This document shows positions 53,618 through 64,000 of a stretch of DNA of 64,000 nt, in pieces (the stretch's first letter is position 1; each line of letters opens with the position of its first letter). Origin of the DNA: Caenorhabditis remanei (lineage: Eukaryota; Nematoda; Chromadorea; Rhabditida; Rhabditidae); contig NC_071328.1 of assembly GCF_010183535.1 (NCBI RefSeq), forward strand, positions 1,054,001 to 1,118,000. Reading direction: 5' to 3'. The notes under the pieces are model-generated. The model was not told where the DNA came from and made no database searches. It saw nothing but the letters and a program-made list of their open reading frames with translations. The position numbers were made by a program, and so were the translations under genes.

Positions 53618-56600
53618 ATGAGTGGGAACGCCGGCGAATCGTCTTCTTCGTCGAAAATGGTCGAGAATTCGCAGCCAACGACCACTGAGAAGGGGTAAGT
53701 CAACCATCGAAAATTAGTCAACTTTGACATGTCCCCTTGGTGTCACATTTTGCTCCAGTTGTCCCAAATTTATATTTTTCTTGTAGATCAAAACCAGGGC
53801 TATATTTTTGCAATTGAAAGTTTTTTGATAGCTCTTCACGCTTTCGAAATATGCGCCTTCAAAGATAGCCAACTTCCAGTGGGCGCGCGGGGAGAGAGGA
53901 GGAGACGCGGAGAAGCGAGACACCCTCCTCTTTTCGCACGCTCTCTCGTCCTCTCCCAGCGCCCAATCTTTGACCCTCCGTATCTCAAAAACGTGAATAG
54001 CTATCAAAAAACTTTCAACTGCAAAAATATAGCCCTTGATGTGATCTACACAACCAATATATTTTTTGAGGACGTAACCTTTTTTAAAATGGAATTTTAC
54101 AGCTCGGAATACTTGGAGCAGTTGGCGAATGAAGCCGAGGAGCTCCGAAAGAAGTTGGATCAGGAGAGACATAAACTCAATGACATTCCAAGTAAGCAAA
54201 GGACACACAGACACACAGCCAGACAAGTTTTGAATTTCAGTCCAACAAGCCGCCGAACGGCTCGACGTGATGGGAATCCTTGGTGTTAAGCAACGCCGGA
54301 TTTTGAAGGGACACGTTGGAAAGGTGCTATGTATGGATTGGTCGTTGGATAAGAGACATATTGTGTCGTCTTCCCAGGTAGGGGGTCTTTTTTTTTGAAA
54401 AAAATCCATTAAAAAATTTTCTGAATTTTTCGAAAAAAAAACATTTTTGGTCAACTTTGAAACATTGTAACTTTTTATTTTTTTTGTCACAAAATTAAAC
54501 ATTTTCAGATAGTTTTGTAGATCAAAACTCGCTCTATATTTTTGCAGTTGAAAACTTTTTGATAGCTCCGCCCACCTTTGAGATATACGCCTTTAATGAG
54601 AGGGTACTGTAGCTTGCCTTGTTTAAGTAGGCCATCTTTAAAGGCGCATATCTAAAAATTGGGCGGAGCTCTTAAAAAGGTGTCAACTAAAAAAATGAAG
54701 ATCTTGGTTTGATCTATCAAACTATAATAAAAATTTTACGGCTCGTTCACAGGGGACCGTATGGCAACGTGTCAAAGTTGACTTAAAAACTTCATTTTTC
54801 AGCCAAAAATTTTTTTAATGAAAATTTGTTTTAATGCCTGTTCGCGAGTTAATTATACTTAATTATCTCTAATGAACCAATTTCCAGGACGGAAAAGTGA
54901 TCGTGTGGGACGGATTCACCACGAACAAGGAGCACGCGTTGACGATGCCAACCACTTGGGTGATGGCGTGCGCCTTCTCGCCGTCGAGTCAAATGATCGC
55001 TTGCGGGTGAGTAAACGCGCTCTAATGTACAGAAAATTTGTATTCTGCGTGGACAAGATTTTCCGGGAAATTCAAAATTTTCAAAAAAAAAATTTTGAAA
55101 CTTTAAACCAAAATGTTTTATTTCAGAGGCCTCGACAACAAGTGCAGCGTGGTCCCATTGTCTTTCGAGGACGACATCATCCAGAAGAAGCGTCAAGTGG
55201 CCACCCACACCTCGTACATGTCATGCTGCACATTCCTCCGCTCCGACAATCTCATTTTGACTGGAAGCGGGGATTCGACTTGCGCCATTTGGGATGTGGA
55301 GAGTGGACAGTTGATTCAGGTACGGCCTGATTTCAAGGATAAGAGTTAACAAAAAAATAAACATTTGCTAAAAACTAGTTTAGAGGGGGTGGTGGTGTCG
55401 AACCAGGGTCGCTAGATTGGTAGGCGGCTTGTCCACCTCCACAGGCGCCGACCGCCGCCACCTTTATCTACGCCCTCTGCTCGAACTAAAGAGTAGACAC
55501 GGATGGCCGAGTGGTCAATGGCGGCGCGCCACACTCGAAGGGTTTTTGGTTCGACCCCAACTCCCTCCAATTCTTTTTTGCATCCCTATTAAACGTGTTC
55601 CAGAACTTCCACGGCCACACCGGCGACGTCTTCGCCATCGACGTGCCCAAATGCGACACCGGCAACACGTTCATCTCAGCCGGTGCCGATAAGCACTCTT
55701 TAGTCTGGGACATTCGTTCGGGACAGTGTGTCCAATCGTTCGAAGGACACGAAGCAGACATCAATACAGTTAGATTCCATCCGAATGGCGATGCGTTTGC
55801 CACCGGGTCAGATGACGCTACGGTAGGTCAAATTTTCAAATTTGCTCTATTGGACACCCCGCGAAGTTCAAAAAAAAATTTTCGAAAAAAATTTTGAATT
55901 CCCGCCAAACCAATTCACAGTTTTCAACGGAGCGCATTTTCTACATTTTTCAGTGCCGCCTATTTGATCTACGCGCCGATCGACAAGTTTGTGTCTACGA
56001 GAAGGAGTCGATATTGTTCCCTGTCAACGGAGTGGATTTCAGTTTGAGTGGTAAGTTTCGAAAAAAAATCGGTGGCCTAACTTTCGCAAAAACTCGGCCA
56101 CAAAAAAACTGCAATTTTTTTTTGATTTTCCGATGTCTCTAGACCACCAGAACCTCGGCCACCAGTTTTTGAGTTTCTAGGCCACCAAAATAAATCGGTG
56201 GCCTAACTTTCGCAAAAACTCGGCCACCAAAAATTTTTTGACATTTTTTTGGATTTCCGGATATTACAAGCTATGTAAACCTCGGCCACCATTTTTTAAG
56301 ACTAAAATTTGAAAAAAAAAATTGCAATCCTAGGCCACCAAATTGTCCGTGGCCTAACTTTTGCAAAAACTCGGCCACCAAAATTTATTATTTTTTTTTC
56401 GATTTTCCGATGTTTCTAGGCCACTAAAACCTCGGCCACCATTTTTTGTGGTTCTAGGCCACCAAAATAAATCGGTGGCCTAACTTTTGCAAAAACTCGG
56501 CCACCAAAAAAAATTTTTTTTCCGTGTTTTTTTTCAAATTTTCAAATTTTGCAGGTCGCATTCTATTCGCGGGTTACGGTGACTACCGTGTCGGCGTGTG

Positions 56601-56733
56601 GGATTCCCTAAAATGTGTCCGTCACTCTGTGCTCTACGGTCACGAGAACCGTATCAGCTGCCTCCGAACGTCTCCAGACGGAACCGCCGTTTGCTCCGCC
56701 AGTTGGGATTGTACAATTCGAATTTGGGCTTAA
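53618..56733 (+). CDS. gpb-2: G protein beta-5 subunit (GPB-2), WD40 protein
   Basis: Exons are 53618-53694, 54103-54191, 54241-54377, 54888-55006, 55127-55319, 55604-55822, 55954-56050 and 56555-56733 (TAA). All phases fit, giving 369 residues. A Ser-rich N-terminus is followed by a coiled-coil helix ([20 protein letters not shown]) and seven WD repeats. Diagnostic Gbeta5 stretches are [76 protein letters not shown] and [13 protein letters not shown]; the end is DCTIRIWA. Gbeta5 pairs with R7-type RGS proteins (EGL-10 and EAT-16 in C. elegans) instead of Ggamma. Together they tune Go/Gq signalling in neurons and muscle; loss of gpb-2 (eat-11) alters feeding and egg laying. Intron 5 (55320-55603) is largely a tRNA-like palindrome. 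Introns 1 and 3 hold GACATGTCCCC elements. Confidence 0.97.
53718..54060. mobile_element. GACATGTCCCC palindrome in gpb-2 intron 1
   Basis: The left end 'actttgacatgtccccttgg' is only about 25 bp after the exon 1 donor. The right arm ends at 'cccttgatgtgatctacaca' without its terminus. The loop is GA/CT-rich ('gagaggaggagacgcggaga'). Intron 1 is almost entirely this element. Confidence 0.75.
54505..54785. mobile_element. GACATGTCCCC-family palindrome in gpb-2 intron 3
   Basis: Arms 'agttgaaaactttttgatag' with 'gctccgcccacctttgagat', mirrored by 'ggcgcatatctaaaaattgg' with 'gcggagct'. The right end is decayed ('acgtgtcaaagttgac'). Confidence 0.7.
55385..55580. repeat. Two-headed tRNA-like palindrome in gpb-2 intron 5
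   Basis: On the + strand, A box TGGCCGAGTGG (55504-55514) and B box GGTTCGACCCC (55548-55558). On the minus strand, B box GGTTCGACACC (55394-55404). The outer arms are weakly complementary ('gagggggtggtggtgtcgaa' against 'tcgaccccaactccctc'). The + strand half is the closest to an intact Leu/Ser-type tRNA body in this window, though the acceptor stem does not close well. Confidence 0.55.
56070..56500. repeat. Foldback repeats in gpb-2 intron 7
   Basis: Eight or so short units of 'ggtggcctaacttt.gcaaa' plus 'aactcggccaccaa', together with 'tttctaggccacca', nearly head to tail. Only the last ~35 bp before exon 8 is free of them. Confidence 0.8.
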
Positions 56734-56814
56734 TTGGATGGGAGGAGATACCTAATTAACTATGCTAATTACGCCTACTCGTTTCTTTTTTCATTGTATA
56801 TAGTAATAATCGAT

Positions 56815-56820
56815 AATAAA
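56815..56820 (+). terminator. Poly(A) signal AATAAA of gpb-2
   Basis: AATAAA about 82 nt after the gpb-2 stop codon, followed by GA-rich sequence. The convergent gene's stop is about 270 bp further on. Confidence 0.65.
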
Positions 56821-57088
56821 TGAGAGAGAGAGAAAGAGGCAAGAGGGGAATACTGTAGGAGGAGGATTGGATTATACTGAAAATGAAAATGAGCAAATTA
56901 TGGCAATTGGCTGAAATTTTGAAAAAAAAAGATTTTCAGACAAAAAAAATGAGAAAATTTCAGAAAAAATACATAAAAATGCGGAAATCGGCGTTGCCCG
57001 AGAGAAAGAAATGTGATTTTTGAGGAGAAAAAAAAAGTGAAATTACATAGAAATTGGAAAATTTAGAAGGAGAGGAGACGGAGAGGAT

Positions 57089-58919
57089 TTAGGCGCAACA
57101 GAAGCATCGGACGCAGTTGATGATGATCGAGAGGATGGTGCAGACGGCGAGGAAGAGGAGGAGTACGGTCACCCAGTCCTGGAAATTTAAAAATTTGAAA
57201 AAAATCGACTAAAAAATTCCTCTTGTCCACGAGGAGTACATGGCTGATTTTCGTTAATTTCTTCAATTTCACATCAGATTTTTGCGATTTTTTACAATAG
57301 ATCATCAAAAACATTTGATTTGTCGAAAAATCAAGAAAAATCGTCCAAAAACCACAAATTTTCCAAAAAAATTCCTCTTGTCCACGAGGAGTACACGGTT
57401 GATTTTCGTTAACTGCTCTGATTTTGATCAATTTTTTTCGAATTTTCACGAGAAATCATCTAGAGACACTCAATTTGACAAAAGAAGTGTAAAAAATCTA
57501 TAAAAATCTACCAAAATTGACTATTTTTTTCCAAAAAAAAATTCCTCTTGTCCACGAGGAGTACACTGCTAAATTTCATGATTTTCATGGTTTCAATGAT
57601 TTTTTTTTGAATTTCCATGAAAGATCGTTAGAAAACACTCAATTTGGCGAAAAATTGAGGAAAATCTATAAAAATTCACATTTTTTCCAAAAATTTATTG
57701 CTCTTGTTCACGAGGAGTACACGGCTAAATTTTATGATTTTTCAGGAAAAAATCACAAAAATTGCAATTTTCCACATGTTTTCCACATCGTCATTTCGCT
57801 ATAATTTTCGTGAGAAAGTCTAGAAACAATTTCGCCAAAACCTCGGTTTTTCAGTGATTTTCAGCTACTTTTTCTTAAAATTTTCAAAAAAAATATCGGT
57901 GGCCTAACTTTTGCAAAAACTCGGCCACCAAAAAATTTGAGTTTCTAGTCCGTCTAGTCCATCTAAAGTGTAGGCCACCACTTTTTGAACTTCTAGGCCA
58001 CCAAATTGAATCGGTGGCCTAACTTTTTGAAAAACTCGGCCATCAATTTGGGCATTTTTAACCGCTGAAAAGCTGAAAAAAAGTCATTCACTAGGGAAGG
58101 ATCCCGAGTCAAGATGGAGTTACATGTCAAGATATATATCACTAGAATCGAAATTTTGCGCTGATTTCAAATCTGTATTCTGTTTCTGCAGAACGATTCT
58201 GTGAAAAAAGTTATTTGCGATTTTGTGGCTTCCCAGTGCAAATATGAGCATTTTCAAGACTCCCAAAAATAACGTTTCTCCTCATTTTTTTCAAATTTTT
58301 TCGTTTTGTACGTATGACTACGGATGTGAAGATGGTTTTGGCATAGTTTGATTTCAGAATTTATTTTCAGAAAAATTTTTGTGACGTTTTTTAAATTTTC
58401 AAAAATGACGCATCTACAAAAAATTTGTCTGAAAATTTTCTGATGTTCCAACACGAATAATACAATCAACATTATTGGAACTGCACGTACAACACAAAAA
58501 AAAATAGAAAAAAATAAGAAAAACGTTAATTTTGGGAGTCTTGAAAATGCTCATTTTTGCACTGAGAAGCCACAAAAACGCGAATAACTTTTTTCACGAT
58601 AGTCGATTTCATCATTTTTGATCAAAAAATTCCAATTTTTCGGTATTTTTTGCTCTTTTCCATCAATTCTCTGTACCTGAAGACGGAAACAACACTGATC
58701 GGCAATCTGTCCACAACACTTGAAGTACCAGAAGACATTCTCCTCAGGACAAGCGGATCCGACGACTGGAAGTGGACAAGCGAGTGGAGATCTGCGAATA
58801 GTCAATGGCTCAATCGATTTGACGTATTCGAGAAGATCGTCTCCTTCGGCTGAGACAGACGGTGTGAAGGCGAGAAGGGCGACGACGGCGGCCAAGAGGA
58901 ACAACGAGTACGACGACAT
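57089..58919 (-). CDS. Small cysteine-rich single-pass membrane protein, DUF2650-like
   Basis: Minus-strand exons 58677-58919 (ATG) and 57089-57178 (TAA) join in phase 0 and encode 110 residues. The start is a signal peptide (MSSYSLFLLAAVVALLAFTP, cleavage near SVSA). The short ectodomain has seven cysteines with the motif CPEENVFWYFKCCGQIADQC then CF. Exon 2 is a transmembrane helix (DWVTVLLLFLAVCTILSIII) ending in a Cys-rich cytosolic tail NCVRCFCCA. The W/F-Y-F-K-C-C pattern followed by a TM helix resembles the nematode DUF2650 family, whose function is unknown; this assignment is from memory. An ATG nine codons upstream is in frame, but TTTCCAG ends 2 nt before the chosen ATG, so a trans-splice start here is preferred. 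Confidence 0.8.
57215..57730. repeat. CTTGTCCACGAGGAGTACAC repeats
   Basis: Four same-direction copies at about 57222, 57373, 57545 and 57702, spaced by 150-170 bp. Each is followed by 'gctgattttcgttaa'-type filler. They belong to the family in the H-protein intron at 14560-15480 and fill the intron of the 57089 gene. Confidence 0.8.
58185..58610. mobile_element. Palindromic element in the intron of the 57089 gene
   Basis: The left arm 58195-58290 ('gtgaaaaaagttatttgcga', 'gcattttcaagactcccaa') is complemented by 58525-58605 ('ttgggagtcttgaaaatgct', 'cgcgaataacttttttcac'). The loop is about 230 bp and A/T-rich. Confidence 0.75.
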
Positions 58920-59079
58920 TTCTGGAAATTTATTTGGTAATTTCAAGGAAAATGGCGATTGTAATAGTTACAAAGAGTTACAAAGAGCAATTAACAAGAG
59001 AAAACTGAGAACATGCAAAAATTCTATGAAAATCTGAACATTTCACTCAAAAAACCTGATTTTTCAGTTCAAAAACGCA

Positions 59080-60300
59080 AAATTAGGCATTGGTGGCCGA
59101 ATTTTTTCAATTTTGGGTTTCTAGGCCACGCATGCGGACTCTGAAAATCTGAACATTTCACTCAAAAAACTTGATCTTCCCGCACAAATACCCAAAATTA
59201 GTCATTGCTGGCCGATCATTTTCTAAATTGGGTTCCTAGGCCACGAGACGGAAAGCTCTTCCACCACCGATTTCACATCAGAACCGTGGAAGAGCATTCC
59301 CCCTCGTGGCCTAGAAATCCAAAATCGGTCAGCAATGCCTAATTTTGCATTTTTGAGCTGAAAAATCGGGTTTTTGAGTGAAATTTTCAGAATTTCAGAG
59401 TACGCATGAGTGGCCTAGAAACCCAAAATGAAAAAGTAAGCCATAAGACCACTTTTTTGCATTTTTTGGCTGAAAATTCGCAATTTGGTAGAATTTTCAG
59501 GGTTTTTTTATTAGTAATACCATAGGAATGAAAGGAAACGAAGAAGAAATTGAAGACGACGACGAAGGAGATGGGCGATGTGGATGGAATAGGATAAGGA
59601 AAATAGTAGAAAATTGGAAATGGAATCCGATTACTTGACGCTGTCGTCGTCAGAGAAGAGTTTAGCTACTTCTCTCGATTATTCGTCATAAGCGGAGTGG
59701 GGGGTTCCGCAATTATGTAACAATTCGGATAACTGGTTTATGATTTACCGTTATGTAATGGAATTGAATGGAATTGAATGCATTAATGAAGTAATTGTGA
59801 CGGAATAGGTTAAAAGTCATCGAATAGCGGAGGTGGAAGAGCTCTCCGTCTCGTGGCCTAGAAACCCAAATTTGAGAAAGTTCGGTCAGAAATGACTTCG
59901 AACTCTCATAATTTGAAAATTTCACTCAAACCTGATTTTTCAGTTCAAAAACGCAAAATTAGGCATTGGTGGCCGAATTTTTTCAATTTTGGGTTTCTAG
60001 GCCACGCATGCGGACTCTGAAAATCTGAAACTTTCACTCAAAAATGAAAAATTAGGCATTGCTGGCCGAACTTTGGGTTTCTAGGCCACGAGTGGGAATG
60101 CTCTTCGACGGTTCATAACAATTCTCATCTTCAAATGACGAAAACTGGCGTGTAATTGGAGATGGAAGAGTTTTCCGTCTCATGGCCTAGAAACCCAAAT
60201 TTGAAAAAGTTCGGTCATAAGACCACTTTTTTGCATTTTTCGGGCTGAAAACTCGAGATTTGAGAGGATTTTCAGGGTTTTTGAGCTCGAAAATCAAGTA
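59080..60300. repeat. Foldback repeats upstream of the 57089 gene
   Basis: A composite of 'ggtggccgaattttttcaat', 'ttgggtttctaggccacg' and 'catgcggactctgaaaatct' occurs at 59090, 59215, 59400, 59975, 60060 and 60185. The full ~90-bp unit at 59045-59150 is repeated nearly identically at 59930-60030. The stretch 59500-59700 between them is free of repeats and has a short acidic frame but no splice sites. Confidence 0.7.
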
Positions 60301-61450
60301 AAACTGAAATTTTCGGCAGAATCTCTCAAGAATGTTATTTTCTTCGCATTCTGAGGTGAGAAATCACGATTTTTGAGAATTTCAGCCCTGAGATTGAATC
60401 ATAGCAATTTTCATGAGAAACATCTAGAAATCGAGATAATTGTCTCAAAAATCGCTTAAAAATGCGATTTTTGGACGAAAAACCTCATAATTTCAAGTTT
60501 TCCAGAGAAATTGATGCAAGATTCTGAAATCCACAATAGATTCTCGGATTCAGAATACAACGCTTGTAAACGCTCAGAGAACGTTAAGTGACGGAGTATT
60601 CCTCAAAATCTATGTTTCGAGAAAATTCTGAGATCAGAAGGTCAAATTCATGATGAAAAGAGATTGAGACTGTTGGTTTGAAGGTGAAATTGGAGGTGGT
60701 TGCTAACTGGAGGGGGGATGGGACGGAGAACAATGGCTATTAGCTAAATCGAAGGAGAAAAAAACGGAAAACCTGCAGGATTTCGAGATTTCTACTTTTT
60801 ATTAGCAAATCGCTCATAGCGATTCGATTCGAAAAGCTTCCAGAGATTTCGGAACAAGATTTCCGTCGTTATTCGACAGAAAAACTTGTGGAAGAGTTTT
60901 TCGTCTCGTGGCCTAGGAACCCAAATTTGAAAAAGATCGGCCATCAACGACTGATTTTGGGTTGTTGGAGGTCTCGAATGGATTTTTCACAATTGGAAGC
61001 CTCTGAATTTGAGGTTTTTGGCTGGAAAACTGCAATTTTCAGCTCAAACTGAAAATCGGTGAGTTTACGACTGAAAACAGTCTCAAAACCAACAATTTCT
61101 AGTTGAAATTGAGGGTGATCACGATTCTCAAAGCTCCCATTGTGTCTCGACATTCTCAGATAGATTTAATTTCACTCAAAAATGGTCCATTTAGAGCTGA
61201 AAATGACGAAAAGTGGAATCTTTTTTCAGCATAAATCGAGTTTTTACGCTCAAAATCACTCGAAAACTTGAGTTTTACAGCTGAATACCAGTTCTGAAAC
61301 TTGTTTTCACCGTCTGGCTATGGATTTTACCATTTTTAGCAAAAATCCAAGTTTTTGGGGTAAAAATCAATGCAATGTACCAGCAGAAAACCAAAATTTC
61401 AAGTCAAAATCACTGTTTTAATGGATTTTAGCGAGATAAATACTGAATTT
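60300..61450. other. No gene seen
   Basis: Repeats of 'gattttcagctgaaaa' and related words throughout. 'tctcaaaaccaacaatttct' near 61080 is the complement of a segment near 62390, marking the left arm of a very large, loose inverted repeat. Confidence 0.35.
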
Positions 61451-61451
61451 C

Positions 61452-61513
61452 TGACTGTGAAGCAGAAAAAGTTGGAAAATGCCTATTATTCAACTTTTAT
61501 TGCTCCACAGTCA
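61452..61513 (+). ncRNA. Candidate microRNA-like hairpin
   Basis: A 62-nt foldback with arms of about 22 nt: TGACTGTG pairs with CACAGTCA, then AGCA with TGCT, then AAAGTTG with CAACTTT, with one mismatch, one small internal loop and a 16-nt A/T-rich terminal loop. Size and shape fit a pre-miRNA, and the same fold exists on the minus strand. I recognise no known miRNA seed. In this palindrome-rich region it could equally be a repeat fragment. Confidence 0.3.
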
Positions 61514-62170
61514 AAGTTTCAATATTTAAGTTGCTGAAAACCCATTAGAACAGTGATTTTGAATAGAAATTCCGGTTTTCTGCTGAAAATTTCATCCGAA
61601 CTTGATATATATGTGTTTCGTCTTTTTCAGACCAATGAAAGAATGAAAATTCCGACTTTCCTGTTGAAATTGTCTTAAAAAAGCTTCTTCCGCTCGAGAA
61701 CTTCACACAAAATGCAATTTTGTGAAGTGACGAATGTTTTCACAACACTTCTCCCCTTCTCTCAATCTGTCGGCCAGAAAGTTACATCAACAATGAAAAT
61801 GCTACAGTAGCCACTCTGCTAGCTGAACTATACTGTCACACCGCAAATTGTGAACTTTTCAACACAAAAGTTACACAAAACGAGAAAAAAAAGTGGAAAA
61901 CCGAGCGACAAGCCGTCCGGGACAGTAGTCGGTCAAAAATCGCTTTAAAAATACGATTTTTGGACGGAAAAACCTCAAATTCTCGAGTTTTCGAGACGAA
62001 AATGGCTCAAATGAGTCGGTCAATCGTTTTCAGGGGCAGTTTTGCACATAGATCAGGATTCTGAATTCAAAATTCATAAAATTCGAAAACTGACGCCGTC
62101 AGGATTCTGAATCTGATTCTCCAGGTCTTCATTCTGATCCTGGGAATCTGGAGAATGAGATTCAGAACAG
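61514..62170. other. No gene seen
   Basis: A/T-rich sequence. 'caacacaaaagttacacaaa' at about 61860 recurs at 62813, and 'gggacagtagtcggtc' at 61920 recurs at 62846. These are pieces of one dispersed repeat. Confidence 0.35.
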
Positions 62171-62350
62171 GTATGTGCCCGGGTGGCGTTGAGCGCCTCG
62201 CATTTTCAGCCGAAATTTGAAAATGCGACGAGAAAGAGTGTGCGAAATGGAGAGACGCAGACACACTCTCTCGATTTTACACACTCTCTCTCGTCGCATT
62301 TTCGCCCACTTTGAAATCTTTCAGCGCCCAAAGCGCCTCCATAGGCACAT
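62170..62350. mobile_element. Palindromic element with GA/CT-rich loop
   Basis: 'aaaatgcgacgagaaagagt' at 62219 is mirrored by 'tctctctcgtcgcattttcg' at 62285. The outer parts 'tgtgccc.ggtggcgttgagcgcctcg' and 'gcgcccaaagcgcctccata' are only partly complementary. Confidence 0.6.
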
Positions 62351-64000
62351 CCCTGATTCAGAATCCTAAAGACGTCAGTTTTCAACTAGAAATTGTTGGT
62401 TTTGAGACTGATTTTAGTCATAAACCCGCTGATTTTCAGTTTGAGCTGAAAATTGCTGTTCTACTCGATTTTTCAGCAAAAAAGCCGTTTGAATCCAGAT
62501 ATCTGTGGGAAATTGCCGGTCTGGGTCTATGGAAATTGCCGGTCTGGGTCTATATTACCGATACACGCCGCTTTTGGACGGGAAACCGTGGAAAACGTCA
62601 AAAATTCGGATCAAAGCCAGCCTGCATCAAATTTGACCCAAAACGATACCAAATGGAGTGAATATCCCAACAACAAACAGACCGAAAGGAAGGTTTAGCT
62701 CATTTTCAGAATCATAGATTGACTCAAAAATCGCTTAAAAATGCAATTTTAAGACGGTAAAAACCTCAAAATCTCGAGTTTTCTGAAGAAAAATCGCTAT
62801 ATTGTGAACTTTCCAACACAAAAGTTACACAAAACGCTACAGACCGGGACAGTAGTCGGTCGTATAAATGCAAATAAGGCATCGTCTACGTCTATGAGAA
62901 AAGAAAAAGGAGACGACGAAGAATCTAGCTGGCCGGACATCATCCGTCACCGCACGGCTTCATCTTCTCTCCATTTTTCTTTTTCTCATTTTCCGCCGGG
63001 TAAAACGTCTCCAACAGTGTGGCGATTCTCCCGTAAAAGGAGGTTATCATGAGAGAAAGTGAAAGGCGACCTGGAGAATCGGTTAATCACCCATTCTTCT
63101 CACTTTTACACTGTTTCTCCGATATTTTAGGAGTCTTCTCCTATAATTTTGGGGGCTAAAAAATACCCCGAAAAACGGAAAAACGAAACCCAAAAATGTC
63201 AGATTACTGATGCATAACTGACATATGGATGTGGCAATATGTTTTTCGCGTTAGTCAAGTCAAACTAAGTTTTTTGACCTACACCGACTAGCGGGAGGAA
63301 AATCAAGATAGTGTCGAAAAACCGAAGGAAGAAGAAATTGGGGGCACACCCTTCCACATTAAAAAAAAACGATTTTCGAACGTTTTTGTAATGATGATGA
63401 AGAAGGGGAAGGAAGGAAGGGGGGCTATTGTCATGTGGACAGAGAAGACAAACAACTGATATATTGACTCTATCAGTGTGATAGGGGGACAGTGTTAATC
63501 AAGTTAGTGGTTTTTTGTTGTCTAAACTTTGGTGGCCTAGGAATCCGAAACTCGGCCATCTAGCGATTTCGGTCGATTTCAGCTTGAAAACTGGTTCAGA
63601 CACCCAAAAATCGGGATGATGACCGAGTTTCGGGATTCTAGGCCACCGAACCCTGAAAATCGTGATCGAGAGCACCACAAGTCGGCCATTAAGGGATTTT
63701 TACCGTTTTCAGCTCAATTTTTCTATCAAAAAGCAACGATTTTAGTGAAAATTTGAAGCTTTTTGATAGAAAAATGAGATAAAACAGTAAGAACGGGTTT
63801 GATGGCCGATTTTTGGTTTTCTAGGCCACGATTTTGGAGTTGGTGGCTTACAAATGATCAGGGATGTGCGCTCTATTGAGAAATTAGTTATTTTAGTGAA
63901 AAATGTGATTTAGAGGGAGGAAAACATGCTCTATTCAGAAAAATTTCGATTTTTCGGGAAAACAAAAGGTTTGACGTGGAAAATCCTGGTAAACGGAGGT
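62351..64000. other. No gene supported; foldback repeats at the right edge
   Basis: 62360-62460 mirrors 61030-61110. 62860-63060 is a higher-complexity patch that is open on the + strand for about 80 codons, but with biased composition (Ser/Lys/His) and no splice context. 63525-63850 holds four ggccgag/ctaggcc units. A 'gtgcgctctattgag' motif is at 63867. Confidence 0.4.

Noticed and set aside
54872..55330. 152-codon + strand frame overlapping gpb-2
   Set aside because: It runs through a gpb-2 intron in a different frame from the WD-repeat exons; the family-conserved frame is the gpb-2 one.
59528..59610. Acidic frame MKGNEEEIEDDDEGDGRCGW
   Set aside because: Short, with no donor in phase and a stop soon after; it probably reflects GA-rich sequence.

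Overview
The window is nuclear DNA of a Caenorhabditis nematode: A+T-rich, many short introns with GT...(T)TTTCAG borders, possible trans-splice acceptors just upstream of start codons, and very dense small palindromic repeats. The reading frames that conserve animal protein families are broken into exons, so almost every long uninterrupted frame elsewhere is chance or repeat. From memory, gpb-2, the globin glb-18 and a glycine-cleavage H-protein gene sit together on C. elegans cosmid F52A8. The order here agrees with that, but I cannot tell C. elegans from a close relative without a search.

Layout. 1-1182: last three exons of an unidentified + strand gene. 1590-6985: - strand kappaB-Ras (NKIRAS-like) GTPase in five exons. 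Two further exon-like blocks at 8397-8475 and 11503-11597 could splice in the same phase and give a longer N-terminus. 14103-15804: + strand mitochondrial glycine cleavage H protein, three exons. 16718-30953: - strand globin, seven exons spread over 14 kb, with two introns of 5.4 and 5.9 kb full of repeats. 31-43.8 kb: gene-poor and repeat-rich. 43857-44300: a basic open frame of unknown status. 46400-49616: - strand cysteine-rich membrane protein, three exons. 53618-56733: + strand gpb-2 (G-protein beta-5), eight exons. 57089-58919: - strand small cysteine-rich single-pass membrane protein, two exons. 59-64 kb: no gene that I can support.

The proteins do not form one pathway: they cover signalling (kappaB-Ras, G-beta-5), one-carbon metabolism (H protein), heme binding (globin) and two secreted or membrane cysteine-rich proteins. 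Neighbouring genes mostly converge, with 3' ends a few hundred bases apart, and I see no clear operon.

Repeats are the striking part. I see (a) a roughly 30-bp foldback 'ggccgag...ctaggcc' unit in dozens of copies; (b) GGCGCC-cored arrays that reverse orientation around 3.09 kb; (c) about 18 copies of a palindromic element with GACATGTCCCC ends; (d) non-autonomous DNA transposons with exact 8-bp target duplications, including one nested inside another; (e) five palindromes whose two arms each carry a tRNA-like A box/B box pair reading outward; (f) a second tRNA-like (Leu/Ser type) repeat family, with a related two-headed copy inside a gpb-2 intron; and (g) a miRNA-like hairpin at 61.45 kb.
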